Source: Bacteroidota bacterium (lineage in GTDB: Bacteria > Bacteroidota > Bacteroidia > Cytophagales > Cyclobacteriaceae). From it: a stretch of 64,000 bases of DNA. The stretch is from the NCBI GenBank assembly GCA_023417065.1, contig JAEZGH010000161.1:14799-78798 (forward strand), in the 5' to 3' direction. Of this stretch, positions 34,291-42,183 are shown in pieces (the stretch's first letter is position 1; each line of letters opens with the position of its first letter). Made by a program: the position numbers and the translations under genes. The notes below the pieces were generated by a model, which was not told the origin of the DNA, searched no databases, and saw only the letters and a program-made list of their open reading frames with translations.

Positions 34291-34410
34291 CTGTAGGGGA
34301 AGGCTTCGAACCTTCACGGAGCAGTTAGGTCGCCCAAAAAGGCTGGACTTTATCCTGTAATCTCCACCCCCGAGACCGGAGGGCTTGTCTGCCAGTTTCA
34401 ACACCCTACA
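34291..34410 (-). ncRNA. tRNA-like element 2 (leucine-type frame)
   Basis: Minus strand, 120 nt. The acceptor stem TGTAGGG/CCCTACA is perfect. The D-arm is TTG-AAACTGGCAGA-CAA, as in tRNA-Leu. The T-arm GAAGG-TTCGAAG-CCTTC is canonical. The hairpin in the anticodon position is CCTCCG-GTCT-CGGGGG, which offers no seven-base loop with U33. The variable region is about 50 nt, closed by GGAG/CTCC and carrying an internal GTC-CA-GCC/GGC-GAC hairpin. It shares almost its entire frame with element 3. It may be a non-decoding tRNA-derived RNA or a decaying tRNA. Confidence 0.55.
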
Positions 34411-34412
34411 AG

Positions 34413-34460
34413 TTGATTTCTTGTTCCTGATTTCTGATTGGTGTCAATCAGAAATTCATT
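34413..34460. repeat. Dispersed intergenic repeat, inverted arms
   Basis: TTTCTGATTG and CAATCAGAAA face each other across GTGT between tRNA-like elements 2 and 3. It is a copy of the same repeat family as 34212-34290. Confidence 0.6.
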
Positions 34461-34461
34461 G

Positions 34462-34617
34462 CTGTAGGGGAAGGCTTCGAACCTCCACGGAGCAGTTAGA
34501 CACTGTCCTGATCCGGAATCTGGTTGTAGCCATTTTTCGGATCAGGTGTTAGTGTTTTATCCCGTTACCTCCACCCCCGAGACCGGAGGGCTTGTCTGCC
34601 AGTTTCAACACCCTACA
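34462..34617 (-). ncRNA. tRNA-like element 3 (leucine-type frame, long insert)
   Basis: Minus strand, 156 nt. The first 49 nt are the same as in element 2: acceptor TGTAGGG, D-arm, CCTCCG-GTCT-CGGGGG hairpin. The 3' part CTAACTGCTCCGTG with T-arm GGAGG-TTCGAAG-CCTTC and CCCTACA is also shared. Between them, after the common GGATAAA, lies a different insert whose arms CCTGATCCG and CGGATCAGG pair over nine bases, flanked by ACACT/AGTGT. So elements 2 and 3 have one constant frame and a variable stem. No anticodon and no CCA are encoded. Confidence 0.55.
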
Positions 34618-34619
34618 AG

Positions 34620-34690
34620 TTGATTTCTTGTTCCTGATTTCTTATTTCCTGATTGGCGTCAATCAGAATTCGGAATCTGGAATCAGAAAT
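34620..34690. repeat. Dispersed intergenic repeat
   Basis: TGATTTCTTGTTCCTGATTT and later GGAATCTGGAATCAGAAATT form a diverged inverted pair upstream (minus sense) of tRNA-like element 3. The remainder of the gap to the Lrp gene, 34691-34823, shows no gene. Confidence 0.5.
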
Positions 34691-34823
34691 TGCTTTCAAT
34701 ATGTAAAAGAACGCCGGAAGTGCTGTTTGCTGCCTTAGAAGACCGGTTATCAGTTGCTTCCGTTGTAAATTCTTTAACAAAGTAACACCAAACCCGAACC
34801 ACAAAACAATAAAAGCTGGAATA

Positions 34824-34857
34824 TTTGTATATTTTTTAATCAGATTTCATATTTTTG
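34824..34857 (+). promoter_or_regulatory. Candidate promoter of the Lrp-family gene
   Basis: TTTG at 34824-34827 and TATTTTTG at 34850-34857 (full TAnnTTTG match) are 22 bases apart, slightly longer than the usual spacing. They lie in a very AT-rich stretch rich in TATT/AATA symmetry, where the regulator might bind its own promoter. Transcription would start about 20 bases before ATG 34885. Confidence 0.45.
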
Positions 34858-34884
34858 AATATTACTTAAAATACAAATTTTCGT

Positions 34885-35349
34885 ATGGCTGAAAATTTCA
34901 AAATTGACAATGTGGACCTGAAGATTCTTGAGATTTTGATGCAGGACGCCAAAAAACCTTATACGGAAGTAGCCAAAAAGGCTTTCGTTTCAGGTGGGAC
35001 GGTGCACGTGCGCATGAACAAATTAGAAGAAGCAGGGGTAGTAGAGAAAACGACCTTAAAGGTCAATTACGCCAAATTAGGCTACGACATCACGGCGTTT
35101 ATCGGTATCTTTCTTGAAAAAAGTGCCCTATATGACCAGGTAATGGCTAAACTCAAGGCCATCCCCGAAATCACTAACATCCACTACACAACCGGCAACT
35201 ACTCCATGTTCGTGAAAATTCACTGCAAAGACACGCAGCACCTTAAACTCGTCCTTCATGATAAAATCCAGCAGGTGGAAGGTATTGAGCGCACCGAAAC
35301 GATGATAAGCCTTGAGGAAAGCCTCGACCGGAGCCTGAATCTCACCTGA
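34885..35349 (+). CDS. Lrp/AsnC-family transcriptional regulator
   Basis: A 154-residue DNA-binding regulator. The N-terminal helix-turn-helix spans about 8-55 (LKILEILMQDAKKPYTEVAK, then SGGTVHVRMNKLEEAGVV). The C-terminal RAM/AsnC ligand domain follows (GYDITAFIGIFLEKSALY, then VHYTTGNYSMFVKI-like strands). Lrp proteins form octamers and sense amino acids. It is transcribed in the same direction as the suf operon, whose first gene begins 120 bases downstream with its own -7 element, so any control of suf is inference. Confidence 0.9.
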   Translation: MAENFKIDNVDLKILEILMQDAKKPYTEVAKKAFVSGGTVHVRMNKLEEAGVVEKTTLKVNYAKLGYDITAFIGIFLEKSALYDQVMAKLKAIPEITNIHYTTGNYSMFVKIHCKDTQHLKLVLHDKIQQVEGIERTETMISLEESLDRSLNLT

Positions 35350-35429
35350 TTACCTTAGCCATCACCATTTTAGCAAAACTTCTTGGAGTAATTAAGGGCC
35401 AAAAGAACCTTATAATGCCATTTTTGTTA

Positions 35430-35437
35430 TACTTTTG
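35430..35437 (+). promoter_or_regulatory. -7 element upstream of sufB
   Basis: TACTTTTG matches TAnnTTTG completely and lies 32 bases before ATG 35469. No clear TTTG at the -33 spacing is present, so an activator may be needed or the match may be fortuitous. Confidence 0.35.
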
Positions 35438-35468
35438 TATTGTTTAAAATCAGTCTAAATAGGCAAAA

Positions 35469-36914
35469 ATGAGTAAAGACAACCAGGTACTGGAAGAATT
35501 AACCTCACGGGAGTATGAGCACGGCTGGACGACCAATATTGAAACGGAGTCCGCTCCAAAAGGGCTGAATGAAGACATCATCAAGTTTATTTCTGCCAAA
35601 AAAGCAGAACCGGAATGGCTCCTGGAGTACCGGTTGAAAGCTTATCGCCAGTGGACGAAGATGACGGAGCCCAGATGGCCGAACGTCTCCTACCCTCCTA
35701 TTAATTATCAGGACATAATATATTATTCGGCACCTGTTCAAAAGGCAAAACCGAAGTCGCTTGACGATGTCGATCCTGAACTGATCAAAACATTCGAGAA
35801 ACTTGGTATTTCACTTACCGAGCAAAAGCGCCTGACCGGCATCGCCGTCGACGCCGTGATTGACAGCGTATCAGTGGCCACTACCTTTAAGGAAACGCTC
35901 GGCGAACTAGGCATCATATTCTGCTCTTTCAGCGAAGCCGTTCGCGAACACCCCGATCTCGTGCGCAAGTATATGGGCTCGGTAGTTCCCGTCAGCGATA
36001 ACTACTTCGCCGCCCTGAACAGTGCCGTATTTACTGACGGATCGTTCTGCTATATCCCTAAGGGCGTGCGTTGTCCCATGGAGCTGTCTACGTACTTCCG
36101 TATCAACGCCGCGAACACCGGCCAGTTCGAGCGTACACTCATCGTCGCCGATGAAGGGTCGTATGTCAGCTACCTCGAAGGATGTACCGCTCCAATGCGC
36201 GATGAAAATCAGCTGCACGCAGCGGTGGTAGAGATCTATGCCATGAAGGACGCACACGTGAAGTACTCGACAGTACAGAACTGGTATCCCGGTGACAAAG
36301 ATGGCAAAGGAGGTATTTACAACTTCGTAACGAAACGCGGATTGTGCGCCGGAGAACGTTCGAAAATCTCCTGGACTCAGGTGGAAACCGGCTCGGCAAT
36401 TACATGGAAATATCCGTCGTGTATTCTGAAGGGCGATTATTCCAGCGGCGAGTTCTACTCAGTAGCCGTAACAAATAATCATCAGCAGGCCGACACCGGT
36501 ACGAAGATGATTCATATCGGCAAGCACACGAAATCGCGCATCGTTTCGAAAGGTATTTCCGCGGGATACTCACAGAACAGCTACCGCGGACAAGTTCATA
36601 TTATGAAACGTGCCGAGGGTGCTAGAAACTTTTCACAATGTGATTCATTGTTGATGGGCGACAAATGCGGCGCCCATACGTTCCCATATATCGACGTTGA
36701 AAACAACACCGCCAAAATCGAACACGAGGCCACAACCTCGAAGATCGGCGAAGATCAAATCTTTTACTGTCTCCAGCGCGGCATCGACGAAGAATCTGCC
36801 GTTGCCCTGATCGTCAACGGCTACGCGAAGGAAGTTCTCAACCAGCTCCCGATGGAATTCGCTGTCGAAGCCCAGAAACTTCTCGCGCTGACACTCGAAG
36901 GGTCAGTCGGGTAA
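35469..36914 (+). CDS. sufB: Fe-S cluster assembly scaffold protein SufB
   Basis: A 481-residue subunit of the SufBCD scaffold, where Fe-S clusters form in the cytoplasm. Family segments seen are EYEHGWTTNIETES, FKETLGELGIIFCSFSEAV, FCYIPKGVRCPMELSTYF and EGCTAPMRDENQLHAAVVEI. The C-terminal DKCGAHTFPYIDVENNTAKIEHEATTS (landmark) precedes FYCLQRGIDEESA. These match SufB, not the shorter SufD. It opens the operon, but 460 bases with a decayed gene and repeats now separate it from sufC. Confidence 0.96.
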   Translation: MSKDNQVLEELTSREYEHGWTTNIETESAPKGLNEDIIKFISAKKAEPEWLLEYRLKAYRQWTKMTEPRWPNVSYPPINYQDIIYYSAPVQKAKPKSLDDVDPELIKTFEKLGISLTEQKRLTGIAVDAVIDSVSVATTFKETLGELGIIFCSFSEAVREHPDLVRKYMGSVVPVSDNYFAALNSAVFTDGSFCYIPKGVRCPMELSTYFRINAANTGQFERTLIVADEGSYVSYLEGCTAPMRDENQLHAAVVEIYAMKDAHVKYSTVQNWYPGDKDGKGGIYNFVTKRGLCAGERSKISWTQVETGSAITWKYPSCILKGDYSSGEFYSVAVTNNHQQADTGTKMIHIGKHTKSRIVSKGISAGYSQNSYRGQVHIMKRAEGARNFSQCDSLLMGDKCGAHTFPYIDVENNTAKIEHEATTSKIGEDQIFYCLQRGIDEESAVALIVNGYAKEVLNQLPMEFAVEAQKLLALTLEGSVG

Positions 36915-36917
36915 ACC

Positions 36918-36985
36918 CGCAAGGTTCAAGTTTCAAGGCTCAAGTTTCAAGGAACTGCGCTGAAGCTGAAGGTTCAAGTTTCAGG
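36918..36985. repeat. Left boundary repeat of the sufB-sufC island
   Basis: Three to four copies of GGTTCAAGTTTCAAG-type sequence. The inverse, GAAACTTGAAACTTGAA, lies at 37340-37373 directly before the sufC start. The pair brackets the decayed S23 gene as inverted repeats. Confidence 0.6.
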
Positions 36986-37004
36986 TTTCATGGAATGGGG
37001 TCTG

Positions 37005-37343
37005 AGACATTAAGGGTTTGGGATGAATGAGTCGCTAATCGTCGAGGGAACAAGACAATGTCGCCGAGGAATATGAGCACGATGGTCGCCAGGAATTTGT
37101 TCACTTCCTGTCGTATTCGAAATCTTCGGCTGGTGAAGTCTGGTCGAAACTCTATCGGGCGTTTGACCGGGATCATATCACTGTCGGAGATATCGAAGCA
37201 AGGAAAAGCGACCTTGAAGAGATAAGGAGATAAGTAGAATGCTAAGTGGACTTATAACTTATTACAAAGGAACATCAGTACGCGGACTTAGATACAAGGC
37301 ATCAGATCATCCACATCACGATGATGCTACGAAGCAGCCTTGA
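37005..37343 (+). pseudogene. Decayed S23/four-helix-bundle protein gene
   Basis: Three pieces in different frames together recall a four-helix-bundle protein (23S rRNA intervening-sequence family, TIGR02436). They are LRVWDE near 37010; VAEEYEHDGRQEFVHFLSYS through KLYRAFDRDHITVGD to a stop at 37231; and MLSGLITYYKGTSVRGLRYK from 37239 to a stop at 37341. The family pattern is an IAEGYGR-like motif, EF-x-x-FL, G-x-x-x-E, LG-I, and a terminal ML-x-GLI-x-Y. An internal deletion, a stop codon and a frameshift show it is dead. It lies between inverted repeats inside the suf operon. Confidence 0.7.
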
Positions 37344-37373
37344 ACCTTGAATTTGAAACTTGAAACTTGAAAT
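37340..37373. repeat. Right boundary repeat of the sufB-sufC island
   Basis: CTTGAACCTTGAATTTGAAA followed by CTTGAAACTTGAAAT, inverted relative to 36918-36985. It ends one base before the sufC start codon and therefore replaces the normal ribosome-binding region of sufC. Confidence 0.6.
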
Positions 37374-37374
37374 A

Positions 37375-38130
37375 ATGCTAAGCATACGAAATCTACAAGC
37401 GAAAATTGACGACAAACAGATTCTGAATGGAATCAATCTGGAAGTGAAAGCGGGCGAAGTGCATGCGATTATGGGACCCAATGGTTCGGGTAAGAGTACG
37501 CTGGCTTCGGTGCTTGCTGGCCGCGAAGAGTATGAAGTACTCGGTGGCGAGGTTGATTTTTTGGGCAAGAACCTTTTGGAAATGGCTCCGGAAGAACGCG
37601 CACGCGAAGGTGTCTTCCTGGCATTTCAGTATCCGGTGGAAATTCCAGGCGTCAGCACCATCAACTTCATGAAAACAGCGGTAAACCAGATTCGCGAAGC
37701 CCGTGGTCAGCAAACACTTGACGCGGTGTCGTTTCTCTCGCTGATGAAAGAAAAGATGAAGCTTGTGGAGATCGATCAATCCCTGCTCAACCGCGCGTTG
37801 AACGAAGGCTTCTCCGGCGGTGAGAAAAAACGCAATGAGATCTTTCAAATGGCCATGCTCGAACCCAAGCTGGCGATCCTCGATGAAACAGATTCCGGTC
37901 TGGACATTGATGCACTGAAAGTGGTTTCAAATGGTGTGAACAAGTTACGCAATAAGTCGAATGCCGTTATTGTAGTTACTCACTACCAACGCCTTCTTGA
38001 CTATATCGTGCCTGACTACGTTCACGTCCTTTATAAAGGAAGAATTGTGAAATCCGGTACCAAGGAACTGGCACTGGAGCTTGAAGCAAAAGGTTATGAT
38101 TGGGTGAAAGACCTCGCGGCCACGGTTTAA
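37375..38130 (+). CDS. sufC: Fe-S cluster assembly ATPase SufC
   Basis: The 251-residue ABC-type ATPase of the SufBCD complex. Walker A is MGPNGSGKSTL. The Q-loop is in FLAFQYPVEIPGVS, the SufC-typical spacing. The signature is GFSGGEKKRNEIFQMA, Walker B is LAILDETDSGLD, and the switch His is in VVTHYQRLL. It starts at ATG 37375, immediately after the boundary repeat. It is followed by sufD after 12 bases. Confidence 0.96.
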   Translation: MLSIRNLQAKIDDKQILNGINLEVKAGEVHAIMGPNGSGKSTLASVLAGREEYEVLGGEVDFLGKNLLEMAPEERAREGVFLAFQYPVEIPGVSTINFMKTAVNQIREARGQQTLDAVSFLSLMKEKMKLVEIDQSLLNRALNEGFSGGEKKRNEIFQMAMLEPKLAILDETDSGLDIDALKVVSNGVNKLRNKSNAVIVVTHYQRLLDYIVPDYVHVLYKGRIVKSGTKELALELEAKGYDWVKDLAATV

Positions 38131-38142
38131 TCAGGAGAAGAA

Positions 38143-39462
38143 ATGAGTATTGCGATTTCAGAAAAAAATATAACACAGGAAGTTATTGCAGCCATCCGCA
38201 GAGATACAAAGCCCACAGGCAGCTTTGATACATTGCGTGCTGCTGCATTGGAGAATCTGGAACGTCAGGGACTGCCGGGTAACAAGTCAGAAGAGTATAA
38301 GCATACGCCCCTCACGCGGATCCTGGAAAAGAACTTCAACTTCGGCCAGACTAATCCAGTTTCCGTTTCAGCACTTAACCGCGAGGCGTTTCTCATTCCC
38401 GATATCGATGGCAACGTTGTTGTTTTCGTGAATGGAAAATGGTCTGAAGAATTGTCGACCATCCAATCCGAGGAAGGAGTTCAGATTATTCCCTTCTCGG
38501 CGGCGGGGACAGCCGAAGCAAATCTGATCGGCACGCATCTCGGCCACGTGGCAGATCATTCCAACGATGCCTTTGCCGCCTGGAATACCGCGGCGTTCAG
38601 CGACGGCGTCCTGATTTATGTAAAGAAAAACACGCAGGCCCAAAGACCTGTTCTGATTTACCATATCCACGACACAACGCAAGGCCAGGTAATCAGTGCA
38701 GTGCGGAATCTCGTCGTTACAGAAACAGGAAGCGAAATTACCCTTCTCGAGAAGTACGACACCTTTGGCACCGCCAACGGATTCTCAATGGTTGTTTCAG
38801 AAGGCGTTGTCGCCGAAAATGCTTTGGTTAACTGGTACTCTATCCAGAACGATTCCGGAAGGTTTCATCACGAGCACCGTCAAATCAATCAGGAACGTTC
38901 GAGTCACGTAAACACATACACGTTTACCCTGGATGGAAACGTCGTGCGAAACAACCTCCAGTTATCCCTTGACGGCGAAGGCATTGACTCGCATATGTAC
39001 GGATTGTATCTGGTCAGCAAGAAGACACTTGCAGATAACCATACCGTAGTGGATCACCGTCAGCCGAACTCGTTCAGCAACGAATTTTATAAAGGCATCA
39101 TCGACGACCAGGCCCGCGGTGTTTTCAACGGAAAGATATACGTAAGGCCGAATGCGCAAAAAACGAATGCGTTCCAGGCTAACCGTAATATTCTCCTTGG
39201 CGACCAGGCTACCGTGAACACAAAGCCACAGCTGGAAATCTGGGCCGATGATGTGAAGTGTTCGCACGGATGTACATCGGGCCAGCTCGATGAGGAAGCT
39301 CTGTTCTATCTTCGTGCCCGTGGAATCCACAAAGACACCGCGAGGGCAATAATGCTGTATGCCTTTGCGGCAGAGTTGTTGGAAACCATGAAAAATCCGG
39401 TTATCAAAGGCTACATCGATTCACTGATCAGTGAACGCCTTCATAAAAACTTTGAATCATGA
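38143..39462 (+). CDS. sufD: Fe-S cluster assembly protein SufD
   Basis: A 439-residue partner of SufB in the SufBC2D scaffold. The beta-helix core is recognisable in VSKKTLADNHTVVDHRQPNS and FNGKIYVRPNAQKTNAFQAN. The end has CSHGCTSGQLDEEALFYLRARGI followed by MLYAFAAELLE, the SufD counterpart of the SufB C-terminus. The N-terminal helical segment includes LGNLERQGLPGNKSEEYKHTPL-like residues (LPGNKSEEYKHTPLTRI). The stop overlaps the sufS start by 4 bases. Confidence 0.95.
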   Translation: MSIAISEKNITQEVIAAIRRDTKPTGSFDTLRAAALENLERQGLPGNKSEEYKHTPLTRILEKNFNFGQTNPVSVSALNREAFLIPDIDGNVVVFVNGKWSEELSTIQSEEGVQIIPFSAAGTAEANLIGTHLGHVADHSNDAFAAWNTAAFSDGVLIYVKKNTQAQRPVLIYHIHDTTQGQVISAVRNLVVTETGSEITLLEKYDTFGTANGFSMVVSEGVVAENALVNWYSIQNDSGRFHHEHRQINQERSSHVNTYTFTLDGNVVRNNLQLSLDGEGIDSHMYGLYLVSKKTLADNHTVVDHRQPNSFSNEFYKGIIDDQARGVFNGKIYVRPNAQKTNAFQANRNILLGDQATVNTKPQLEIWADDVKCSHGCTSGQLDEEALFYLRARGIHKDTARAIMLYAFAAELLETMKNPVIKGYIDSLISERLHKNFES

Positions 39463-40703
39463 ACGCATTTCCCGCAGCGGTGAAACTGGATATTGGAAAA
39501 ATCCGGCAGGAATTTCCCATACTGCATCAACAGGTTAACGGACGCGACCTTGTCTATTTCGACAACGCAGCCACGTCGCAAAAGCCTGAACGTGTAATCG
39601 ATTCGTTGGTGGCGTACTATAAGGGCTACAATGCAAACATCCACCGTGGTATTCACACGCTGGCGGAGAAGGCAACCAAAGCGTACGAAGACACCCGGCG
39701 CACCGCAAGGGCATTTATCAACGCGGCATCTGAAGAAGAAATCATCTTTACACGCGGCGTCACCGAATGCATCAACCTGGTAGCATCATCATACGGCCGC
39801 GCATTCCTCAAACAGGGAGATGAGGTGATTATCTCGGGCCTGGAGCATCACTCCAATATTGTGCCCTGGCAACTCATCTGCGAACAAATGGGCGCGGTAC
39901 TGAAGGTGATTCCGGTTTCAGAACAGGGTGAGCTTGATCTGAAGGCATTCGGAAAACTCTTAAGTGCCCGTACCAAAGTTGTTTCGGTGAACCATGCCTC
40001 AAACAGTCTTGGAACCATAAACCCGATCGGCGAAATCATCCGGATGGCACACGATGCCGGTGCAGTAGTACTAATTGACGGAGCTCAGGCGGGAGCCCAC
40101 CTTCCTATTGATGTTCAGGCATTGGACTGCGATTTCTACTGCCTGTCATCACATAAGATGTACGGGCCGACCGGCACAGGCCTTCTGTACGGAAAGAAGG
40201 AGCTCCTTGAAAAGATGCCCCCCTACCATGGTGGCGGTGAAATGATCAAGGACGTGACCTTCGAGAAGACGACATACAACGACCTCCCCTATAAGTTTGA
40301 AGCCGGCACGCCGAACATCGGCGACGTCGTCGCTTATAAAGAGGCATTTGATTTCATATCTGAATTAGGCAAGGAAAACATTGCCGCGCACGAACATGAA
40401 TTGCTGACGTATGCGACCGCCCAGGTTGGAGCCCTCAATGGGGTTCGTCTGGTGGGAACCGCGGCAAACAAAGTCGGCGTTCTCTCCTTTATTGTCGATG
40501 GCATTCATCATTTTGATATTGGTCAGATGCTTGATTCTCGGGGAATTGCCGTACGTACAGGGCACCACTGCACGCAGCCGTTGATGACCCAATACTGCAT
40601 TGAAGGAACAGTGCGCGCGTCGTTCGCGATATATAATACAAAGGCGGAGATCGACCAACTCGTTGAGGGACTTGACCGGATTATCCGGTTTATGAAGAAA
40701 TGA
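39459..40703 (+). CDS. sufS: Cysteine desulfurase SufS
   Basis: A 414-residue PLP enzyme that releases sulfur from cysteine for Fe-S assembly. The opening is FPILHQQVNGRDLVYFDNAATSQKP (landmark). The PLP environment includes GLEHHSNIVPW and LIDGAQAGAHLPID. The Schiff-base lysine is in LSSHKMYGPTGTGLLYG, and the catalytic Cys is in VRTGHHCTQPLM. The short loop around this Cys marks group II (SufS) rather than IscS. It is coupled to sufD by a 4-base overlap and followed by sufE. Confidence 0.96.
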   Translation: MNAFPAAVKLDIGKIRQEFPILHQQVNGRDLVYFDNAATSQKPERVIDSLVAYYKGYNANIHRGIHTLAEKATKAYEDTRRTARAFINAASEEEIIFTRGVTECINLVASSYGRAFLKQGDEVIISGLEHHSNIVPWQLICEQMGAVLKVIPVSEQGELDLKAFGKLLSARTKVVSVNHASNSLGTINPIGEIIRMAHDAGAVVLIDGAQAGAHLPIDVQALDCDFYCLSSHKMYGPTGTGLLYGKKELLEKMPPYHGGGEMIKDVTFEKTTYNDLPYKFEAGTPNIGDVVAYKEAFDFISELGKENIAAHEHELLTYATAQVGALNGVRLVGTAANKVGVLSFIVDGIHHFDIGQMLDSRGIAVRTGHHCTQPLMTQYCIEGTVRASFAIYNTKAEIDQLVEGLDRIIRFMKK

Positions 40704-40750
40704 CGTCAGTCGGTTGCGATATGCCGGTTCCGGTAATAGCGCCCTGGTAA

Positions 40751-41197
40751 ATGGATAAAATGAGCATTGAATCAGCACAGGAAGAAATAGTAAACGAATT
40801 CTCATTGCTTGACGGCGACCGGGAGATGACTGTGTTCTATATAATGGAACTTGGTCAGAAGCTGCCGGACATGCCGGAGGCCGAAAAAACGGAGGATAAC
40901 ATCGTGAAAGGCTGCCAGTCCAAAGTCTGGTTAACGGCCACCCTCGGAAATGATAACACGATGCATTTTCAGGCAGACAGTAACACGGCCATTACCAAAG
41001 GGTTGGTCAGTCTTCTGTTGCGAATTTTCAATGGTCAGACGCCCGATGCAATTTTGAATGCGGAGCTTACTTTTATGAACCGGATCGGTATGGAACGGTT
41101 CATCGGCACCCAGCGTTCTAATGGTTTCGCCGCTATGATCAAACAGATGAAGCTTTATGCTTTGGCGTTTAAAACTAAATTGGAGACCAGATCATGA
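40751..41197 (+). CDS. sufE: Sulfur acceptor SufE
   Basis: A 148-residue protein that takes persulfide sulfur from SufS and passes it to SufBCD. The acceptor Cys is in DNIVKGCQSKVWLTA. The pattern ITKGLVSLLLRIFNGQTPDAIL and the C-terminal GFAAMIKQMKLYAL fit the family. Translation may begin at 40751 or at the second ATG, 40760. The stop overlaps the next gene by 4 bases (ATGA). Confidence 0.93.
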   Translation: MDKMSIESAQEEIVNEFSLLDGDREMTVFYIMELGQKLPDMPEAEKTEDNIVKGCQSKVWLTATLGNDNTMHFQADSNTAITKGLVSLLLRIFNGQTPDAILNAELTFMNRIGMERFIGTQRSNGFAAMIKQMKLYALAFKTKLETRS

Positions 41198-41514
41198 GTG
41201 AACAGACAGAACCCAATCTGCGGGATAAGGTAATTGATGCGATCAAGACCGTCTATGATCCGGAGATTCCCGTAGACGTATACGAGCTCGGATTGATTTA
41301 TGAGGTGAGTACCTATCCGGTTAACAATATCTATATTCTCATGACCCTTACCTCGCCTTCGTGTCCGTCGGCAGAGGTAATTCCCGGTGAGATCGAACAG
41401 AAGGTCAAAGCCATTGAAGGTGTGAACGACGTCACGGTGGAACTCACCTTTGACCCGCCGTACTCGCAGGACATGATGAGCGAGGCCGCAAAACTTGAAC
41501 TAGGCTTTTTATAA
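41194..41514 (+). CDS. sufT: SUF-associated MIP18/DUF59 protein
   Basis: A 106-residue protein of the MIP18 family (FeS assembly/targeting). It contains KTVYDPEIPVDVYELGLIYEV and TLTSPSCPSAEVIPGEIEQKV, in which the Cys is the conserved one, and VELTFDPPYSQDMMSEAAKLELG. Homologues (SufT) help mature Fe-S proteins such as aconitase, a gene for which lies 4 kb downstream. Translationally coupled with sufE. Confidence 0.9.
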   Translation: MSEQTEPNLRDKVIDAIKTVYDPEIPVDVYELGLIYEVSTYPVNNIYILMTLTSPSCPSAEVIPGEIEQKVKAIEGVNDVTVELTFDPPYSQDMMSEAAKLELGFL

Positions 41515-41537
41515 CTAAAAATTAACGAACAAAATAT

Positions 41538-41954
41538 ATGTATCCTGAACAATTAGTTGCTCCGATGCGGACTGATCTGACCAGCGCTGGTTTCGTGGAA
41601 CTCAAGAGCGCCGAAGAAGTCGATCAGCAGCTTCAGAACCAGCAAGGGACTACCCTTCTGGTGATCAATTCCGTTTGCGGATGTGCAGCAGGCGCAGCCA
41701 GACCCGGAGTTAAGTGGGCCCTGGAACACACCAACAAGAAACCCGATACTCTGGCAACGGTGTTTGCAGGAGTTGACAAAGAGGCTGTGGCCAAGGCGCG
41801 GGAGTATACCCTCCCTTACCCTCCATCATCGCCGTCTATTGCCCTTTTCAAGGATGGTGAGCTTGTTCACTTTGTCGAGCGCCACCACATTGAAGGCCGA
41901 AATGCGCAGATGATCGGTCAGCACCTTCTTGAAGTATTCGAAGAATACTGCTAG
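41538..41954 (+). CDS. BrxA/BrxB-type bacilliredoxin
   Basis: A 138-residue thioredoxin-fold protein of the YphP/YqiW family (DUF1094). The active site is the CGC motif in NSVCGCAAGAARPG. The family reduces bacillithiol mixed disulfides on proteins. As the last gene of the suf operon (23 bases after sufT), it may protect SUF cysteines or serve redox control during Fe-S assembly (inference). It is followed by a strong terminator. Confidence 0.9.
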   Translation: MYPEQLVAPMRTDLTSAGFVELKSAEEVDQQLQNQQGTTLLVINSVCGCAAGAARPGVKWALEHTNKKPDTLATVFAGVDKEAVAKAREYTLPYPPSSPSIALFKDGELVHFVERHHIEGRNAQMIGQHLLEVFEEYC

Positions 41955-41972
41955 GCTTCGATCACATCACAC

Positions 41973-42008
41973 AAAAGAGAGGCTGTCCTAAGGACAGCTT
42001 CTTTTTTT
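41973..42008 (+). terminator. Intrinsic terminator of the suf operon
   Basis: GAGGCTGTCC and GGACAGCTTC pair (one mismatch region) around a short TAA loop and run into seven T. The left flank is A-rich. It lies about 20 bases after the bacilliredoxin stop codon. Confidence 0.8.
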
Positions 42009-42183
42009 AGGATTAAGATCAACTTTCAACCATCGAGGATGACGACGCTTGCCTCCCCGCTTTGGATTCATAGAGGAGAACTTCTGTTTTTGATCTGCCT
42101 AACCTGTCCATAACATCTAAATCAACCGATCAGATAACCCGCGTGAGGAGTCTGATCAACACCAGCTTATTTCTCAATATTGA

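Noticed and set aside
34291..34617. Ordinary tRNA-Leu genes
   Set aside because: Acceptor, D- and T-arms fit, but no anticodon loop with U33 can be drawn and the variable region is far too long, so they are reported as tRNA-like elements.
36988..37233. Short minus-strand open frame opposite the decayed S23 gene
   Set aside because: It is the antisense of the plus-strand remnants, which match a known family pattern.
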